From the NCBI GenBank assembly GCA_040766745.1, contig JAXGPX010000006.1, positions 1-64,000 of the forward strand: a stretch of 64,000 nucleotides of DNA, given 5' to 3'. The first letter of the stretch is position 1; every line of letters starts with the position of its first letter. Source of the DNA: JAXGPX01 sp040766745. GTDB lineage: Bacteria; Bacillota; Sulfobacillia; Fermentithermobacillales; Fermentithermobacillaceae. The notes below the pieces were generated by a model. It was not told the DNA's origin and ran no database searches. It worked only from the letters and a program-made list of their open reading frames with translations. Positions 16,815 through 26,176 of this stretch are shown in pieces. A program made the translations under genes and the position numbers.

Positions 16815-18446
16815 GTGGCAAATTCTATCTTCAAAGTAGCCAAGCCCGAAAATGAACCAGTGCTATCCTATGCGCCTGGCACCAAGGAACGAGCGCAGCT
16901 AAAGGCGCGTCTCACAGAACTAAGAACACAGGAAATCGAGATTCCGCTGATCATAGGCGGCAAAGAAGTCACGACCGGCAAAACTGGAAAGTGCATAATC
17001 CCTCACAGGAAGGATTGCGTAATCGGCACATACCACATTGCCGCCGAAAAAGAAGTGAGGGCCGCTATCGACGCTGCCCTATCAGCACGCCTGGAATGGG
17101 AATCTATGCCATGGGAACATCGGGCATCTGTTTTCCTGAAGGCAGCAGAGATGATCACAGGGCCATATAGAAGCACCATAAACGCAGCCACTATGCTGTG
17201 TCAAAGCAAAACCGCAAACCAGGCGGAAATTGACTCGGCATGCGAGCTGGCCGACATGCTCAAGTTCAACACATATTTCATGAACGAAATCTACCGGGAA
17301 CAGCCTGAATCCACCCGGGATTCGTGGAACCGCATGGAATACAGGCCCCTTGAAGGGTTCGTTCTCGCAGTAACTCCCTTCAACTTTACATCTATTGCCG
17401 GGAACCTCCCCACCGCACCGGCCATGGCAGGCAATGTGGTAATTTGGAAACCTGCTTCATCAGCAGTGTATTCTTCATACCACGTGATGAAGATCCTCCA
17501 AGAAGCAGGCCTTCCCGATGGAGTAATCAACTTCATCCCTGGCCCAGGAAGCGTAGTAGGAGAGGCTGCCTTCTCCAATCCCTGGTTCGCCGGACTGCAC
17601 TTCACAGGTTCAACAGCCACCTTCCAATCCATGTGGCTCACAGTGGCCAAGAACCTCCCAAATTACAGGACATACCCCAGGCTGGTAGGAGAAACAGGTG
17701 GAAAAGACTTCGTGTTCGCCCACCCATCAGCTGCCATAGAGTCTCTGGTGATCGCTCTGGTAAGAGGGGCATTTGAGTTCCAGGGCCAGAAATGTTCGGC
17801 AGCATCCAGGGCATACATACCGGAAAGTATCTGGCCTGAGGTAAAGCAAAGACTGGTTCAAGAAGTAAGTACCATCAAAATGGGCGATGTAGAGGATTTC
17901 ACCAACTTTATGGGGGCAGTAATCGACGCCCAGGCCTTTAGGTCAATAAAGGCATACATCGATTACGCTAAACAGTCCTCTGAAGCAGAGATTATTTACG
18001 GCGGAAACTGCGATGACAGCACCGGATTCTTCATTGAACCCACTGTAATAGTAACTACCAATCCCCGTTTCAAGACCATGGAAGAAGAAATATTCGGCCC
18101 GGTGCTCACCATCTACGTTTACAAGGACCAGGATCTGGACAGGACTCTTGGCCTGTGCGATACCACGTCGGTATACGGGCTGACAGGCGCGGTGTTTGCC
18201 CAGTCCAGAAAGGCCATTGTGGAAATTGAAAAGCGCCTTGCCCACGTAGCAGGGAATTTCTATATCAACGACAGGCCTACCGGGGCAGTTATTGCCCAAC
18301 AGCCTTTCGGCGGTGCCAGGGCATCAGGCACCAACGATAAGGCAGGATCCAAGATCAACATGATGCGGTGGTTAAGCCCCAGGACCATCAAGGAAAACTT
18401 GAACCCGCCGGTTGACTACAGGTACCCGTTTATGGAAGAGGAATAA
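16815..18446 (+). CDS. pruA: L-glutamate gamma-semialdehyde (1-pyrroline-5-carboxylate) dehydrogenase
   Basis: Predicted 543-residue NAD-dependent aldehyde dehydrogenase, the second step of proline and ornithine breakdown, giving glutamate. The length and N-terminus match the long single-function P5C dehydrogenase group. Conserved blocks: ALSARLEWESMPWEHRA, the cofactor-side TPFNFTSIAGN near residue 192, the GETGGKDF block near 295 and the active-site Cys in FEFQGQKCSAASRAY near 328; the C-terminal QQPFGGARASGTNDKAG is the P5CDH-type signature. Start GTG at 16815 is preferred because AGAGGTGA lies five bases upstream; a GTG at 16806 would overlap that site. No proline dehydrogenase is in the window. 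Confidence 0.93.
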   Translation: MANSIFKVAKPENEPVLSYAPGTKERAQLKARLTELRTQEIEIPLIIGGKEVTTGKTGKCIIPHRKDCVIGTYHIAAEKEVRAAIDAALSARLEWESMPWEHRASVFLKAAEMITGPYRSTINAATMLCQSKTANQAEIDSACELADMLKFNTYFMNEIYREQPESTRDSWNRMEYRPLEGFVLAVTPFNFTSIAGNLPTAPAMAGNVVIWKPASSAVYSSYHVMKILQEAGLPDGVINFIPGPGSVVGEAAFSNPWFAGLHFTGSTATFQSMWLTVAKNLPNYRTYPRLVGETGGKDFVFAHPSAAIESLVIALVRGAFEFQGQKCSAASRAYIPESIWPEVKQRLVQEVSTIKMGDVEDFTNFMGAVIDAQAFRSIKAYIDYAKQSSEAEIIYGGNCDDSTGFFIEPTVIVTTNPRFKTMEEEIFGPVLTIYVYKDQDLDRTLGLCDTTSVYGLTGAVFAQSRKAIVEIEKRLAHVAGNFYINDRPTGAVIAQQPFGGARASGTNDKAGSKINMMRWLSPRTIKENLNPPVDYRYPFMEEE

Positions 18447-18805
18447 GATTGCAGGAAGCACGGCGTTACTGAAAAGACGGTGCTCGTGCGGGCCTGTGTC
18501 AAAGGTTCGTTGAGCAGGCGCGCACCATAAGAATTGGCGATAACCAAAGAGCATGATAGCATAGGCGGTCCGGCAGTAACATGATATTATGTTTGCTGCC
18601 GGGCTGATTCTATCAAAATGAAATTATCGGAAATTCGCGGTTATCTGATTTCCAAATAGGCCTGAATCGGCATGTAGCGGCAGCGTTTCTAGCGGGATGA
18701 CCACTGCTAGAAGGCACCTGCCTATTGAAGGATTCACAGCATACTAACCATGGGTAACAGCCCAGTAACCACGGTGACAGGGCACCTACCCATTGGAGGA
18801 CAGCA
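18447..18805. other. Intergenic region with duplicated ribosome-binding segment
   Basis: The sequence GGCACCTGCCTATTGAAGGA at 18713 recurs as GGCACCTACCCATTGGAGGA at 18781, 68 bases on, followed in both by a CAGCA. The second copy is the ribosome binding site of the GNAT gene; the first has ATA where the start codon would be. Nothing else is evident. Confidence 0.6.
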
Positions 18806-19837
18806 ATGTTCAAACTAACCGAGTTCACAGAAGGTCACATTGAGCAGGCAACAAGAATAGCCATGGCAAACTATGAGGAAGAGCGCGCGTCTGTACCGGT
18901 TCTCCCTCCGGTCAGCGTCTTCCCCGACCTTTCCCGGTTTGCAGACAACAGGCTAGGTGTCGCAGCGTTTGAGGACGGGCAGATGGTTGGCTTCTTGTGT
19001 TGCTATAATCCCAGAGAACATCATTTCGGGCTGACGAGGGGCACATTTTCACCCATTCACGCGCACGGCACGGTAAAAACTAACAGGCGTATGATCTACT
19101 CAAGGCTGTATCAGGCCGCCGCTGAACTTTGGGTCCAGAAAGGTATTCTCAGCCATGCCATCGCTCTGTATGCACACAATGCTGAGGCTGTGCAGAGCTT
19201 TTTCTGGAACGGTTTCGGACTTCGCTGTATAGATGCAATACGCCCGGTTGAAAAACTGACTTGTGAACGCAAGACTTCGAGTAGGGCAGCCAGAAATTTA
19301 TGTGTGAGCACCGTTGAAATTCTAACTTGTGAGCGCGAGACGGGCTATGAGTCTTTCGAACTCCCTAGTGCAGAGGCGTCGAAACTGCTCCCACTGAAAA
19401 ACCTGTTGATTACCCATTTAGCCCAAAGCCCCATGTTTCTTCCAAATTCTCAGTTTACCGAAGCTGAGATGGTAGAAACAGCAAGACGCAGAAACTCCAG
19501 GTTCTTCTGTGCCAAAAGAAAAGACGATACCGATGGCATTATTGCGTACATTGAGCTCATGGAATCCGGAGAAAACTTCGCATGCGATGACCCGCTGATG
19601 GTGAATATCTGCGGCGCGTGCATGCTTCCACAGTATCGCGGAAGTGGTTTATATACGGAACTTCTGGCTTTCTTGCTGCAGACTCTGAAAGCAGAAGGCT
19701 ACACTCGTTTGGGTGTGGATTTTGAGAGTTTTAACCCTACCGCGAGAGGGTTCTGGCTCAGGTATTTCACGCCGTACACATACAGTGTGGCTCGAAGAAT
19801 TGACGAAAGGATCTGCCCCAATCTGGCCCAGTCTTGA
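18806..19837 (+). CDS. Double GNAT-domain acetyltransferase
   Basis: Predicted 343-residue protein with two GNAT folds. The N-terminal half (about 1-145) has a weak acetyl-CoA region and SHAIALYAHNAEAVQSFFWNGF, the typical beta-6/7 block. The C-terminal half (about 190-343) has a clear acetyl-CoA loop LPQYRGSGLYTELLAF and a final block SFNPTARGFWLRYF. Between them is a linker with an imperfect duplication, VEKLTCERKTS and VEILTCERETG, about 27 residues apart. Two-domain GNATs of this kind are annotated only generally; acceptor unknown. Start ATG follows GGAGGA at good spacing. Confidence 0.83.
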   Translation: MFKLTEFTEGHIEQATRIAMANYEEERASVPVLPPVSVFPDLSRFADNRLGVAAFEDGQMVGFLCCYNPREHHFGLTRGTFSPIHAHGTVKTNRRMIYSRLYQAAAELWVQKGILSHAIALYAHNAEAVQSFFWNGFGLRCIDAIRPVEKLTCERKTSSRAARNLCVSTVEILTCERETGYESFELPSAEASKLLPLKNLLITHLAQSPMFLPNSQFTEAEMVETARRRNSRFFCAKRKDDTDGIIAYIELMESGENFACDDPLMVNICGACMLPQYRGSGLYTELLAFLLQTLKAEGYTRLGVDFESFNPTARGFWLRYFTPYTYSVARRIDERICPNLAQS

Positions 19838-19933
19838 TTTGCGTCTTCAATCACTAGCTAATTGGATGTGGATCTGAGTTAGGCTTGAACCTACCATCGG
19901 TCCGGCTCCGAGGTAGCTAACCAATCACCCCAT

Positions 19934-19950
19934 TGCCGGGTCATCCGGCA
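19934..19950. terminator. Small hairpin between convergent genes
   Basis: TGCCGG, a five-base loop and CCGGCA lie between the GNAT gene (plus) and the metallo-beta-lactamase gene (minus). There is no T-run, so it is only a possible terminator. Confidence 0.25.
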
Positions 19951-20028
19951 CTCACCCAAGAAGTGGGCCGAGCTAGGCGGCGCTCCCCGGCAAGTCTCCG
20001 CGGCCGCCGGGCTATCCGTTCACTCGAG

Positions 20029-20901
20029 CTAAGGCACAAGTACTGTGTATTCCTTACCCTCCACAACTATCTCGCTCTTCTTGAACACATCCTGGCACTC
20101 TTTCAAGAGCACCGTTTCATCGTAAAGAGGCCATATATGCGTCAAAAGCAACCTGGACACACCGGCGTCTCCGGCGATCTCTCCCGCCTGCCTCGCAGTC
20201 AGGTGCCCTGGCTTGGCAAACTCGGCGTCTGCTTCAATGGCTGAAGCCTCACACAGAAAGAGATCAGCTCCCTTCGCCGCTTCCAAAAGCCCTTTGCAAG
20301 GCCTGGTATCTCCCGAATATGCAAGGACAGCACCGCTTTCATCTTCGAGCCGGACAGCATACGATGGCCCGGAATGCTCTACTTGATAAAAGGATACTTT
20401 GAACCCATTGAGCATTAGAGGGCCTGAGTGATTCTGTGAAACCACGGGATCTCCTGAGTCTCTGGAATAAATGGAATCGGCTAAATCTCCGAAGTCACTG
20501 GAACCTCCGGAACAACCGTAATTTATGATATGTCTCGAATTCGTGAGGCCCCCGGGAATCGCAACAGCCTCAACGCCTTCCTTATAGGATAGAAGGCTGA
20601 ACTCCCTTTCCGGCTTGGCCGGGGCAAAAACCCTGATTTTCTTTGGAAGCTCCTTGTACCTTTGGTCAGGAACCGCAACATACCGCAGCGCAAGGAAATC
20701 TGATATATGGTCAAAATGAAGGTGCGAGAGAATGACAGTCGAAATCCTGGACAGCGGCTCGAACCGGCCGAAACTTGATATAACTCCCGGACCGCAGTCC
20801 AGAAGTATGCCGTTGTCACCTGATGTAACCCAGTATCCGGAGCAGGACCCGCCGGCTTTCGGATAGGGTGAGTACTTTCCCAGAACACGTATTTTCACCA
20901 T
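20029..20901 (-). CDS. Metallo-beta-lactamase-fold hydrolase (RNase Z-like/YhfI group)
   Basis: Predicted 290-residue MBL-fold protein. The metal motif SHLHFDHISD (HxHxDH) lies near residue 60, a later AYSGDTRPCKGL supplies the bridging aspartate, and HLTARQAGEIA with LTHIWP gives the final histidines, the pattern of tRNase Z-like small hydrolases. An insertion of about 28 residues (GGSSDFGDLADSIYSRDSGD and so on; DNA 20440-20520) with an S/D/G repeat interrupts a loop at about 135-165. Start at 20901, since GAGGAGGTG is just upstream. It follows the macro-domain gene by 16 bases, so the two form an operon. Substrate unknown. Confidence 0.85.
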   Translation of the reverse strand: MVKIRVLGKYSPYPKAGGSCSGYWVTSGDNGILLDCGPGVISSFGRFEPLSRISTVILSHLHFDHISDFLALRYVAVPDQRYKELPKKIRVFAPAKPEREFSLLSYKEGVEAVAIPGGLTNSRHIINYGCSGGSSDFGDLADSIYSRDSGDPVVSQNHSGPLMLNGFKVSFYQVEHSGPSYAVRLEDESGAVLAYSGDTRPCKGLLEAAKGADLFLCEASAIEADAEFAKPGHLTARQAGEIAGDAGVSRLLLTHIWPLYDETVLLKECQDVFKKSEIVVEGKEYTVLVP

Positions 20902-20917
20902 AGCCACCTCCTCGGCC

Positions 20918-21460
20918 CTACCGGTTGAATTGTAACTTATCAACCTCGCTCTTGTAGACAAAATAAACCGGTTCGTTGAAACAGACGAACCTAACTTCCT
21001 CTATTGATAGAGTCCCCTTCGTTGCTGAGTCGTCGAGGAATCCAGCTATTGCACCGATTGCAACCGGCGCCGCTTGAGCAACTGGATACCCGTATGCCCC
21101 CGTGCTGATAGACGGAAATGCTATGGTACGAATACCATGCTCGGCAGCAAGCCGCAGTGAATTCCTATGGCAACTTGCAAGAAGATCCGGTTCACCAGAA
21201 CCGCCGCCCTGCCAGACAGGCCCAACAGTATGTATGACCCACTTTGCAGGAAGCCTGTATCCCCGGGTGATAACTGCTTCTCCGGTCCTGCAGCCACCGA
21301 TTCCTCTGCATTCCTCAAGAAGATCTGGGCCAGCAGCCCGGTGTATGGCGCCGTCAACCCCTCCTCCACCAAGCAATGTGTTGTTGGCTGCGTTGACAAT
21401 AGCATCAACCTGCTGTTTTGTGATGTCGCCCATAATGACAGCGATCCGGCGTCTATCCAT
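20918..21460 (-). CDS. ymdB: Macro-domain protein, O-acetyl-ADP-ribose deacetylase-like
   Basis: Predicted 180-residue macro domain. The nucleotide-binding blocks are GDITKQQVDAIVNAANNTL and LGGGGVDGAIHRAAG at the N-terminus, followed by KWVIHTVGPVW and the phosphate loop FPSISTGAYGYP near residue 120. This is the MacroD/YmdB class that hydrolyses O-acetyl-ADP-ribose or removes ADP-ribose from proteins. Start ATG at 21460 lies eight bases from GGAGGT; a TTG two codons upstream is less well placed. First gene of an operon with the downstream MBL hydrolase. Confidence 0.9.
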   Translation of the reverse strand: MDRRRIAVIMGDITKQQVDAIVNAANNTLLGGGGVDGAIHRAAGPDLLEECRGIGGCRTGEAVITRGYRLPAKWVIHTVGPVWQGGGSGEPDLLASCHRNSLRLAAEHGIRTIAFPSISTGAYGYPVAQAAPVAIGAIAGFLDDSATKGTLSIEEVRFVCFNEPVYFVYKSEVDKLQFNR

Positions 21461-21593
21461 GTGCAACTACCTCCATATTTCAGGGAACGCCTGCTAGTGT
21501 CTACCCTATAGGGTCCCCCGCAGTGAGTTCCCGGCAGTGAGTTCCTCGCAATAGGTTCTCGACATAAGTTCCCCGGTTTCAGATTCTGTCATC

Positions 21594-22229
21594 TTACCCT
21601 CTGGGCCGAAACAGCAGTGTGTAGGCAACTGCCGGTATTTCACGCAAGAAACCAAGAATCTCAGGACGTTTGTGCTCAGAAACAAAGACTCCTGAATAAG
21701 TGGCATTAAGGCCGAGACTTTTGGCCATGATTGATGCCCTGGCCAGGTGATATTTGTTCGATACGACTATAGTGGTCTCAAGATTGTGCTGAAGCATCTT
21801 CTCCTTAGAGTATTGAAGATTTGCAAACGTAGATGTGGATTCATCTTCGGTTATGATCCGGGATTCTTGAACTCCCCTGCGCATCAAGTAATCCTTCATT
21901 GCCTGGGCTTCGGAAATATCTTCTCCCGAGCCCTGTCCCCCTGACGCTATTATGTACTCTCCATACCCTTCCCGGTAAAGCCTTAACCCCTCCTCAATCC
22001 TGCTCACGAGAAAAGGGCTGGGTACAGTGCCGTATACCCTACAGCCTAAGATGATTATGCAATCTGACTTCTCAGGCCTGGCCATGAGTCCGAAGGCTGC
22101 TATCCAACCACCCAATGCTAAAACCAAAACAACACATGCAATACCCATCCATAGTGCTCCTGACGCGATTCTTCCAAAAGCAGTTTTCCTCAGTTTACAC
22201 ACCTCTAGGTTATCTTCTATCCGGGCCAT
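21594..22229 (-). CDS. YdcF/SanA family (DUF218) membrane protein
   Basis: Predicted 211-residue protein with one N-terminal transmembrane segment (about 20-48) and a DUF218 domain outside or at the membrane. Family blocks: IIILGCRVYGTVPSPFL, IIASGGQGSGEDISEAQAM, ITEDESTSTFANL and VVSNKYHLARA. Members such as ElyC and SanA affect envelope integrity; no reaction is proven. The 5' end is disturbed by a direct duplication of AGGTTATCTTC 40 bases apart (22207 and 22247), which places GGAGG 12 bases before the ATG used, so the start is less certain. Confidence 0.83.
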   Translation of the reverse strand: MARIEDNLEVCKLRKTAFGRIASGALWMGIACVVLVLALGGWIAAFGLMARPEKSDCIIILGCRVYGTVPSPFLVSRIEEGLRLYREGYGEYIIASGGQGSGEDISEAQAMKDYLMRRGVQESRIITEDESTSTFANLQYSKEKMLQHNLETTIVVSNKYHLARASIMAKSLGLNATYSGVFVSEHKRPEILGFLREIPAVAYTLLFRPRG

Positions 22230-22607
22230 CTTCTAGATTATCCTCCAGGTTATCTTCCGTCCAGGTGATCTTCTGCTGATCTGGCAAGTCTCCTTTTCTG
22301 CTAACCAAGCATAGTCTCATGATGATGTCGAAACGGCCGGAATCTCCATGACGAGACCAGGCAAAAGAGCAGGGATGAAATTGTCCCAGGCTGGCTCTTG
22401 GGACAATTTCATCCCGCAACTGAAGGGACTTATAAACCATCTGACACAAACAATAATGCCCTGGGTCCAATCGATAAAGAAGCCGTGCATAGAGACATCG
22501 GGATGACACAAAACACAAGTGTCCTGGACTTCAACGTGACCTGTCTCCCACATTGGCACTGATCCACTTTTACAGCATTATATGGACTCAACTAACCTAC
22601 CTTCGTA
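22230..22607. other. Intergenic region with a long palindrome
   Basis: Besides the duplicated start region of the YdcF gene (22207-22275), the gap contains the perfect 17-base inverted repeat listed separately. I see no gene. Confidence 0.6.
22372..22415 (-). terminator. Perfect 17-bp inverted repeat
   Basis: GGGATGAAATTGTCCCA at 22372-22388 and its exact complement at 22399-22415 enclose ten bases. On the minus strand it is followed by GCTCTTTTGCC, a modest T-run, and lies about 190 bases after the lipoprotein gene, so it may terminate that operon. The GGGACAATTTCATCCC core is also reminiscent of the GGGGACGGTTC elements. Confidence 0.5.
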
Positions 22608-23240
22608 CTATGGGCCCTGAGTATCATCCATCAAATATAAAACCTTACCCGCTTTGTCGTAGGCTGTAGCCTTCAACTCGGACCAACGATCCCAATCGTA
22701 TGGCCCTGCCCACCAGAAACCGTTCTTAATTCGGGCTGTAACCGTATGCCCAAAGCGATGGGTTACCTCAATTTTCGCAACCTTAGAATCGGTTACCCAA
22801 CCTGCCGTGTATTCTGGGCCAGGTTGGGCGCAGAACTTGTTACTAATTATCTTCGCTTTTGCATTGCGTCCCGCTATTCTGACATATCCTGAGCCGTGAT
22901 GCATTTGCCCGGTCCAAATCAAATTACCTTCCGAATCCATTTCTTTCTTTGCATATCCGAAACACAATTCTTCAACTCTCATATCATGCAATGCGTAGTC
23001 ATATGTGACCATAGCTAGAACAAAACACCCATCGTCTTCTTCCTCATACACAAAATACTCTATCTTTGTATTCCTGCACAGCTCGGAAGTAAAACGTTTC
23101 TCAACCAACCGTTGTACGTCAGTAGGTATGAGGTTCACATCCAGGGGTACACGACTCAAAGTTGAACATCCAGAAACAAGCGGTACCAAGCCCAATATTA
23201 CCAGAAACACCAAAACCATCCGTAGGGGTTTTGCCAACAT
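22608..23240 (-). CDS. Lipoprotein of unknown function
   Basis: Predicted 210 residues with a clear lipoprotein signal, hydrophobic residues 8-22 and lipobox LVSGC at Cys25. The mature part has no domain I recognise; it contains an acidic EEEDDGC cluster, several tyrosines and a C-terminal beta-rich region (KNGFWWAGPYDWDRW). A strong AAAGGAGG precedes the ATG. It begins 27 bases after the upstream gene of the same strand, so the two are probably co-transcribed and may work at the same place outside the membrane. Confidence 0.75.
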   Translation of the reverse strand: MLAKPLRMVLVFLVILGLVPLVSGCSTLSRVPLDVNLIPTDVQRLVEKRFTSELCRNTKIEYFVYEEEDDGCFVLAMVTYDYALHDMRVEELCFGYAKKEMDSEGNLIWTGQMHHGSGYVRIAGRNAKAKIISNKFCAQPGPEYTAGWVTDSKVAKIEVTHRFGHTVTARIKNGFWWAGPYDWDRWSELKATAYDKAGKVLYLMDDTQGP

Positions 23241-23267
23241 AGAGAAACCTCCTTTGATCTGGACAGT

Positions 23268-24143
23268 CTAGTGGACATCCGACAAGTCTCTTGTCCATTC
23301 CCAATTACTGCTGAACGCACCACGATACTCAAATTCATCGTGAGCCAGCCAAATATCGCCGTTTCTGCTGAGCAGCACAAACACAATATTGCCATCCTTC
23401 TGCGGAAACACAATCCCAAAGCGCGAGTCACCTATTCCTTGAAAGAATCCAGGCATAAAATCTCCGACTTGGTGATGCTGTACATCTAAGGTTAGATACA
23501 GGCGGCGCAGATTCTGGGTTACCTTCTTGGTGAACCCTTCCAGTCCTATCAGAGCATTGACAATCGGAATAGGCTCACTTAGAAATGGAACTTCAGACTT
23601 TACTAGCAAATCTGTGTAAATTCGTGCCGCATAAGAATCTAACCGGTTTGAAGTAGGCGCATACCCATAAGCAGAACCAGGAACCTGATATGAGTAATAC
23701 TCATCGTCGTAAAGGCCGGATTCAGGCTCGCAAACGTGATACGCGCAAAACCACCAAGTGTCATCTTGAGTTCCTCGGCCTTCAACAGTAGCCACTGCTT
23801 CATTCGGTCCATTTGGGAAACCCGTATATACATGGTCTTTAGCAACTTCGACCATCCCGTGGTAAAGCCACAACTGAACTTCCACATTGAATGGTTTTCG
23901 AAACGCAGGTTGAAGATTGTGATAGCAGATGGTACGTCCTTGCCCATGCGCCCCATCTCCTCCGCTTTGCCACTCTGCAAAATTATCATAAGAACATGTC
24001 CATTCCAGCCAGCTTGAGTCTTGAGCTTTGCTCACAGACGTAGGAAACACAATTGCCAACATAACAACTGCCAACACAGTGACGCCAGAAATCCACCGCT
24101 GTGAAAACCCTCCAAACCAATACCCGCCAGATCGCCTTTTCAT
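23268..24143 (-). CDS. Secreted protein of unknown function
   Basis: Predicted 291 residues. A basic start (MKRRSGGYWF), hydrophobic residues 18-33 and an SKA-type cleavage site after about residue 40 indicate a Sec signal peptide. The mature part is rich in Trp, Tyr and Asp, with four or five cysteines (TCSYD, ICYHN, FCAYHVCEPE) that could form disulfides, and blocks such as YHGMVEVAKDHVYTGFPNG. No known family comes to mind. GGGAGG lies ten bases before the ATG. First gene of a probable two-gene operon with the lipoprotein downstream. Confidence 0.72.
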   Translation of the reverse strand: MKRRSGGYWFGGFSQRWISGVTVLAVVMLAIVFPTSVSKAQDSSWLEWTCSYDNFAEWQSGGDGAHGQGRTICYHNLQPAFRKPFNVEVQLWLYHGMVEVAKDHVYTGFPNGPNEAVATVEGRGTQDDTWWFCAYHVCEPESGLYDDEYYSYQVPGSAYGYAPTSNRLDSYAARIYTDLLVKSEVPFLSEPIPIVNALIGLEGFTKKVTQNLRRLYLTLDVQHHQVGDFMPGFFQGIGDSRFGIVFPQKDGNIVFVLLSRNGDIWLAHDEFEYRGAFSSNWEWTRDLSDVH

Positions 24144-24622
24144 TTTGGCAAACCTCCCAATGAATTTCTGTTGGTCGCAAACCCGATATGATGAGTACAG
24201 ACTCTATTGCCGCTCCTGCACATCGATCCCGCCGAATTCCTTCAAAACCACCTTGTTTTCTGCGACCGACGCTCATCCAAATCGGCTGTAAAACCTGTTT
24301 GAACTCACAAAGATCAATCCAATCTAACATCTCACAGCCCTGGCGGTCCCATCAGAACCTGATTGAGACCACGAACCCCATTTTGTGGTCTGAAAAAGAC
24401 CCACAAGCAAAACGGCAACTGAGTCTCTATTCGAACTGATGCTCTGGCTAAAGCGCAATGACATGCTGTACTTCGTGGTTGGTACATCTACGAGTTAGAC
24501 CTAGCTGGATTCTATCGTGATTAGACTCTCACTTCAAGTAAAAAGTTCCAGAGATTTGCCATTGGTGCATTGGCAGTCCTTTATACGAATTCGAGGTTAG
24601 GGCACAAAAGACTAAACCGCCC
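24144..24622. other. Intergenic region
   Basis: Nearly 480 bases without a supported gene. One hairpin, AGACCAC at 24366-24372 with GTGGTCT at 24385-24391, is the only structure I see. Promoters for the secreted-protein operon should lie at its left end. Confidence 0.5.
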
Positions 24623-26176
24623 TCACTCCCGCCCCTTGAAGGCTTTCCAGTAAACCACGCTGGCAATAAAGTACAGAACAGCAGTGAAGAAATAGGGGGC
24701 TTCGTAATTCCACCGGGACATAATATATCCTGCAGCCGCAGCGCTAAAAGCACGGGAAATGTTGTCTGATATCCTCATCAAACTTGAAATCTTACCTCGC
24801 TCGTCAGGCTCAACAATTTCCATCGAGAAATTGGATGATACCGGACTGGACATATTCATCAAAGCAGACCGCATGAAAAGTGCCGCTGAAACCAGGTAGA
24901 TGTTTGGCGGAAGGGCTATTAGCAGAAGGAAAGGTATTGAAGCCAGTTGAGTACCTACCACGGTTTTGACCTTTCCGTACTTGGATGCAAGCGCAGGGGC
25001 AACAAGCCCTGCAAGGCCTGTGGCACCTGAACTAAAGGATAAGATAAGGCCGACAACGGCGGTACCTACCTGCAATTTCCCGGAAAGAAACACGTTGAAA
25101 AACGGAACTACCAGCCCTGCTCCAAAGCCGATTATTACCTTATACACCAGAAGGCCGATAACATCCTTATTTCGCATGACACCAACCAAAGACTGAACTT
25201 CCTGCGCCGCAACCCGGGTGAATTGTGGAATCTGGCCGTCATTCTCATGGTACACCCTCTGAACCGAAGGTTCGATACTCTCACCCACCCCCTCGCCCAG
25301 ACAGTCTTTGTCCAGACAGCCTTTGCCCAAATACCCTTTGCCCAAATACCCTTTGTCCAAACAGTCTTCTTGAACTGTCCTGGTTGGAACCCGAACCCCA
25401 CGATCTTTTTGAACAGCCTTGCTGGGAACCCGGTCCCCCCAACCTACCTGAACTGCCCTGGCGGGAACCCGGTCCCCCCAACCTACCTGAACTGCCCTGG
25501 CGGGAACCCGGTCCTCCTTAATTCTGTATGCGGGAAGGACTCCGGCCAAGGTCACGGCAGAAAACAAAGCCAGCGAAACACGGAAAGCAGCCGCCTGACC
25601 CATCGCCCCCAGCTGCCGCGGCAAAAAGCCTCCAAGGAGGCTGCCGATCATGTTGACGAAGTTTGATAGGCTGAAGTTAACACCAAACAAAGCTGCCCTA
25701 TCCTCGTTTGTGCTGGACTCGGCCAAGAGCGGGGCTCCTGATGTCATCTGGCATGCCTGTGCAATCCCGACTATACATGAGTAGATAATCATACTGAGCG
25801 AAGACGAGGAAACAGCCATTCCAAGATACCCTATGGTTGTAAACAATCCGCCGGCAACCAGCACCGGCTTACGGCCTCTGCTGTCTGAGATAATGCCTGC
25901 AGGTACAGAGGCTATTGCCGCTGCAAGCATCCTAGTAGAAAGAATCGTTCCGAGGACTGCCTCATCATAGCCAAGGGACATGATGTAAAGCCCCTGAATA
26001 ACGCCGTAAGCCCCCTGGGCCAGGGAGCTCATTGCAATACTTCTAAGATATAAGGATGCGTTCCTTTGAAATTTGAAGGACACTGGTTTTCGTTGTATCA
26101 ATGCTATATCTCCAGTTATCTCCGCGAGCCCGCCCAAACTCAAAGCTAGACTCAGAATACTTGGATATATTTCCAC
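24623..26176 (-). CDS. MFS transporter with a repeat-expanded central loop
   Basis: Predicted 517-residue permease. The first six helices include the loop 2-3 motif ISDSRGRKPVLV near residue 97; the second six include ASKYGKVKTVVG near 400. The central cytoplasmic loop, about residues 215-315, is greatly enlarged by repeats: VPARAVQVGWGDR twice exactly, then degenerate copies, then LGKGYLGKG-type repeats. In the DNA two 39-base units at 25424-25462 and 25463-25501 are identical, with a 42-base diverged unit before them and 15-base units at 25310-25370. Start taken as GTG at 26176 with AAGGTG 11 bases upstream; a start nearer residue 30-49 is possible. Transported substrate unknown. Confidence 0.82.
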   Translation of the reverse strand: MEIYPSILSLALSLGGLAEITGDIALIQRKPVSFKFQRNASLYLRSIAMSSLAQGAYGVIQGLYIMSLGYDEAVLGTILSTRMLAAAIASVPAGIISDSRGRKPVLVAGGLFTTIGYLGMAVSSSSLSMIIYSCIVGIAQACQMTSGAPLLAESSTNEDRAALFGVNFSLSNFVNMIGSLLGGFLPRQLGAMGQAAAFRVSLALFSAVTLAGVLPAYRIKEDRVPARAVQVGWGDRVPARAVQVGWGDRVPSKAVQKDRGVRVPTRTVQEDCLDKGYLGKGYLGKGCLDKDCLGEGVGESIEPSVQRVYHENDGQIPQFTRVAAQEVQSLVGVMRNKDVIGLLVYKVIIGFGAGLVVPFFNVFLSGKLQVGTAVVGLILSFSSGATGLAGLVAPALASKYGKVKTVVGTQLASIPFLLLIALPPNIYLVSAALFMRSALMNMSSPVSSNFSMEIVEPDERGKISSLMRISDNISRAFSAAAAGYIMSRWNYEAPYFFTAVLYFIASVVYWKAFKGRE

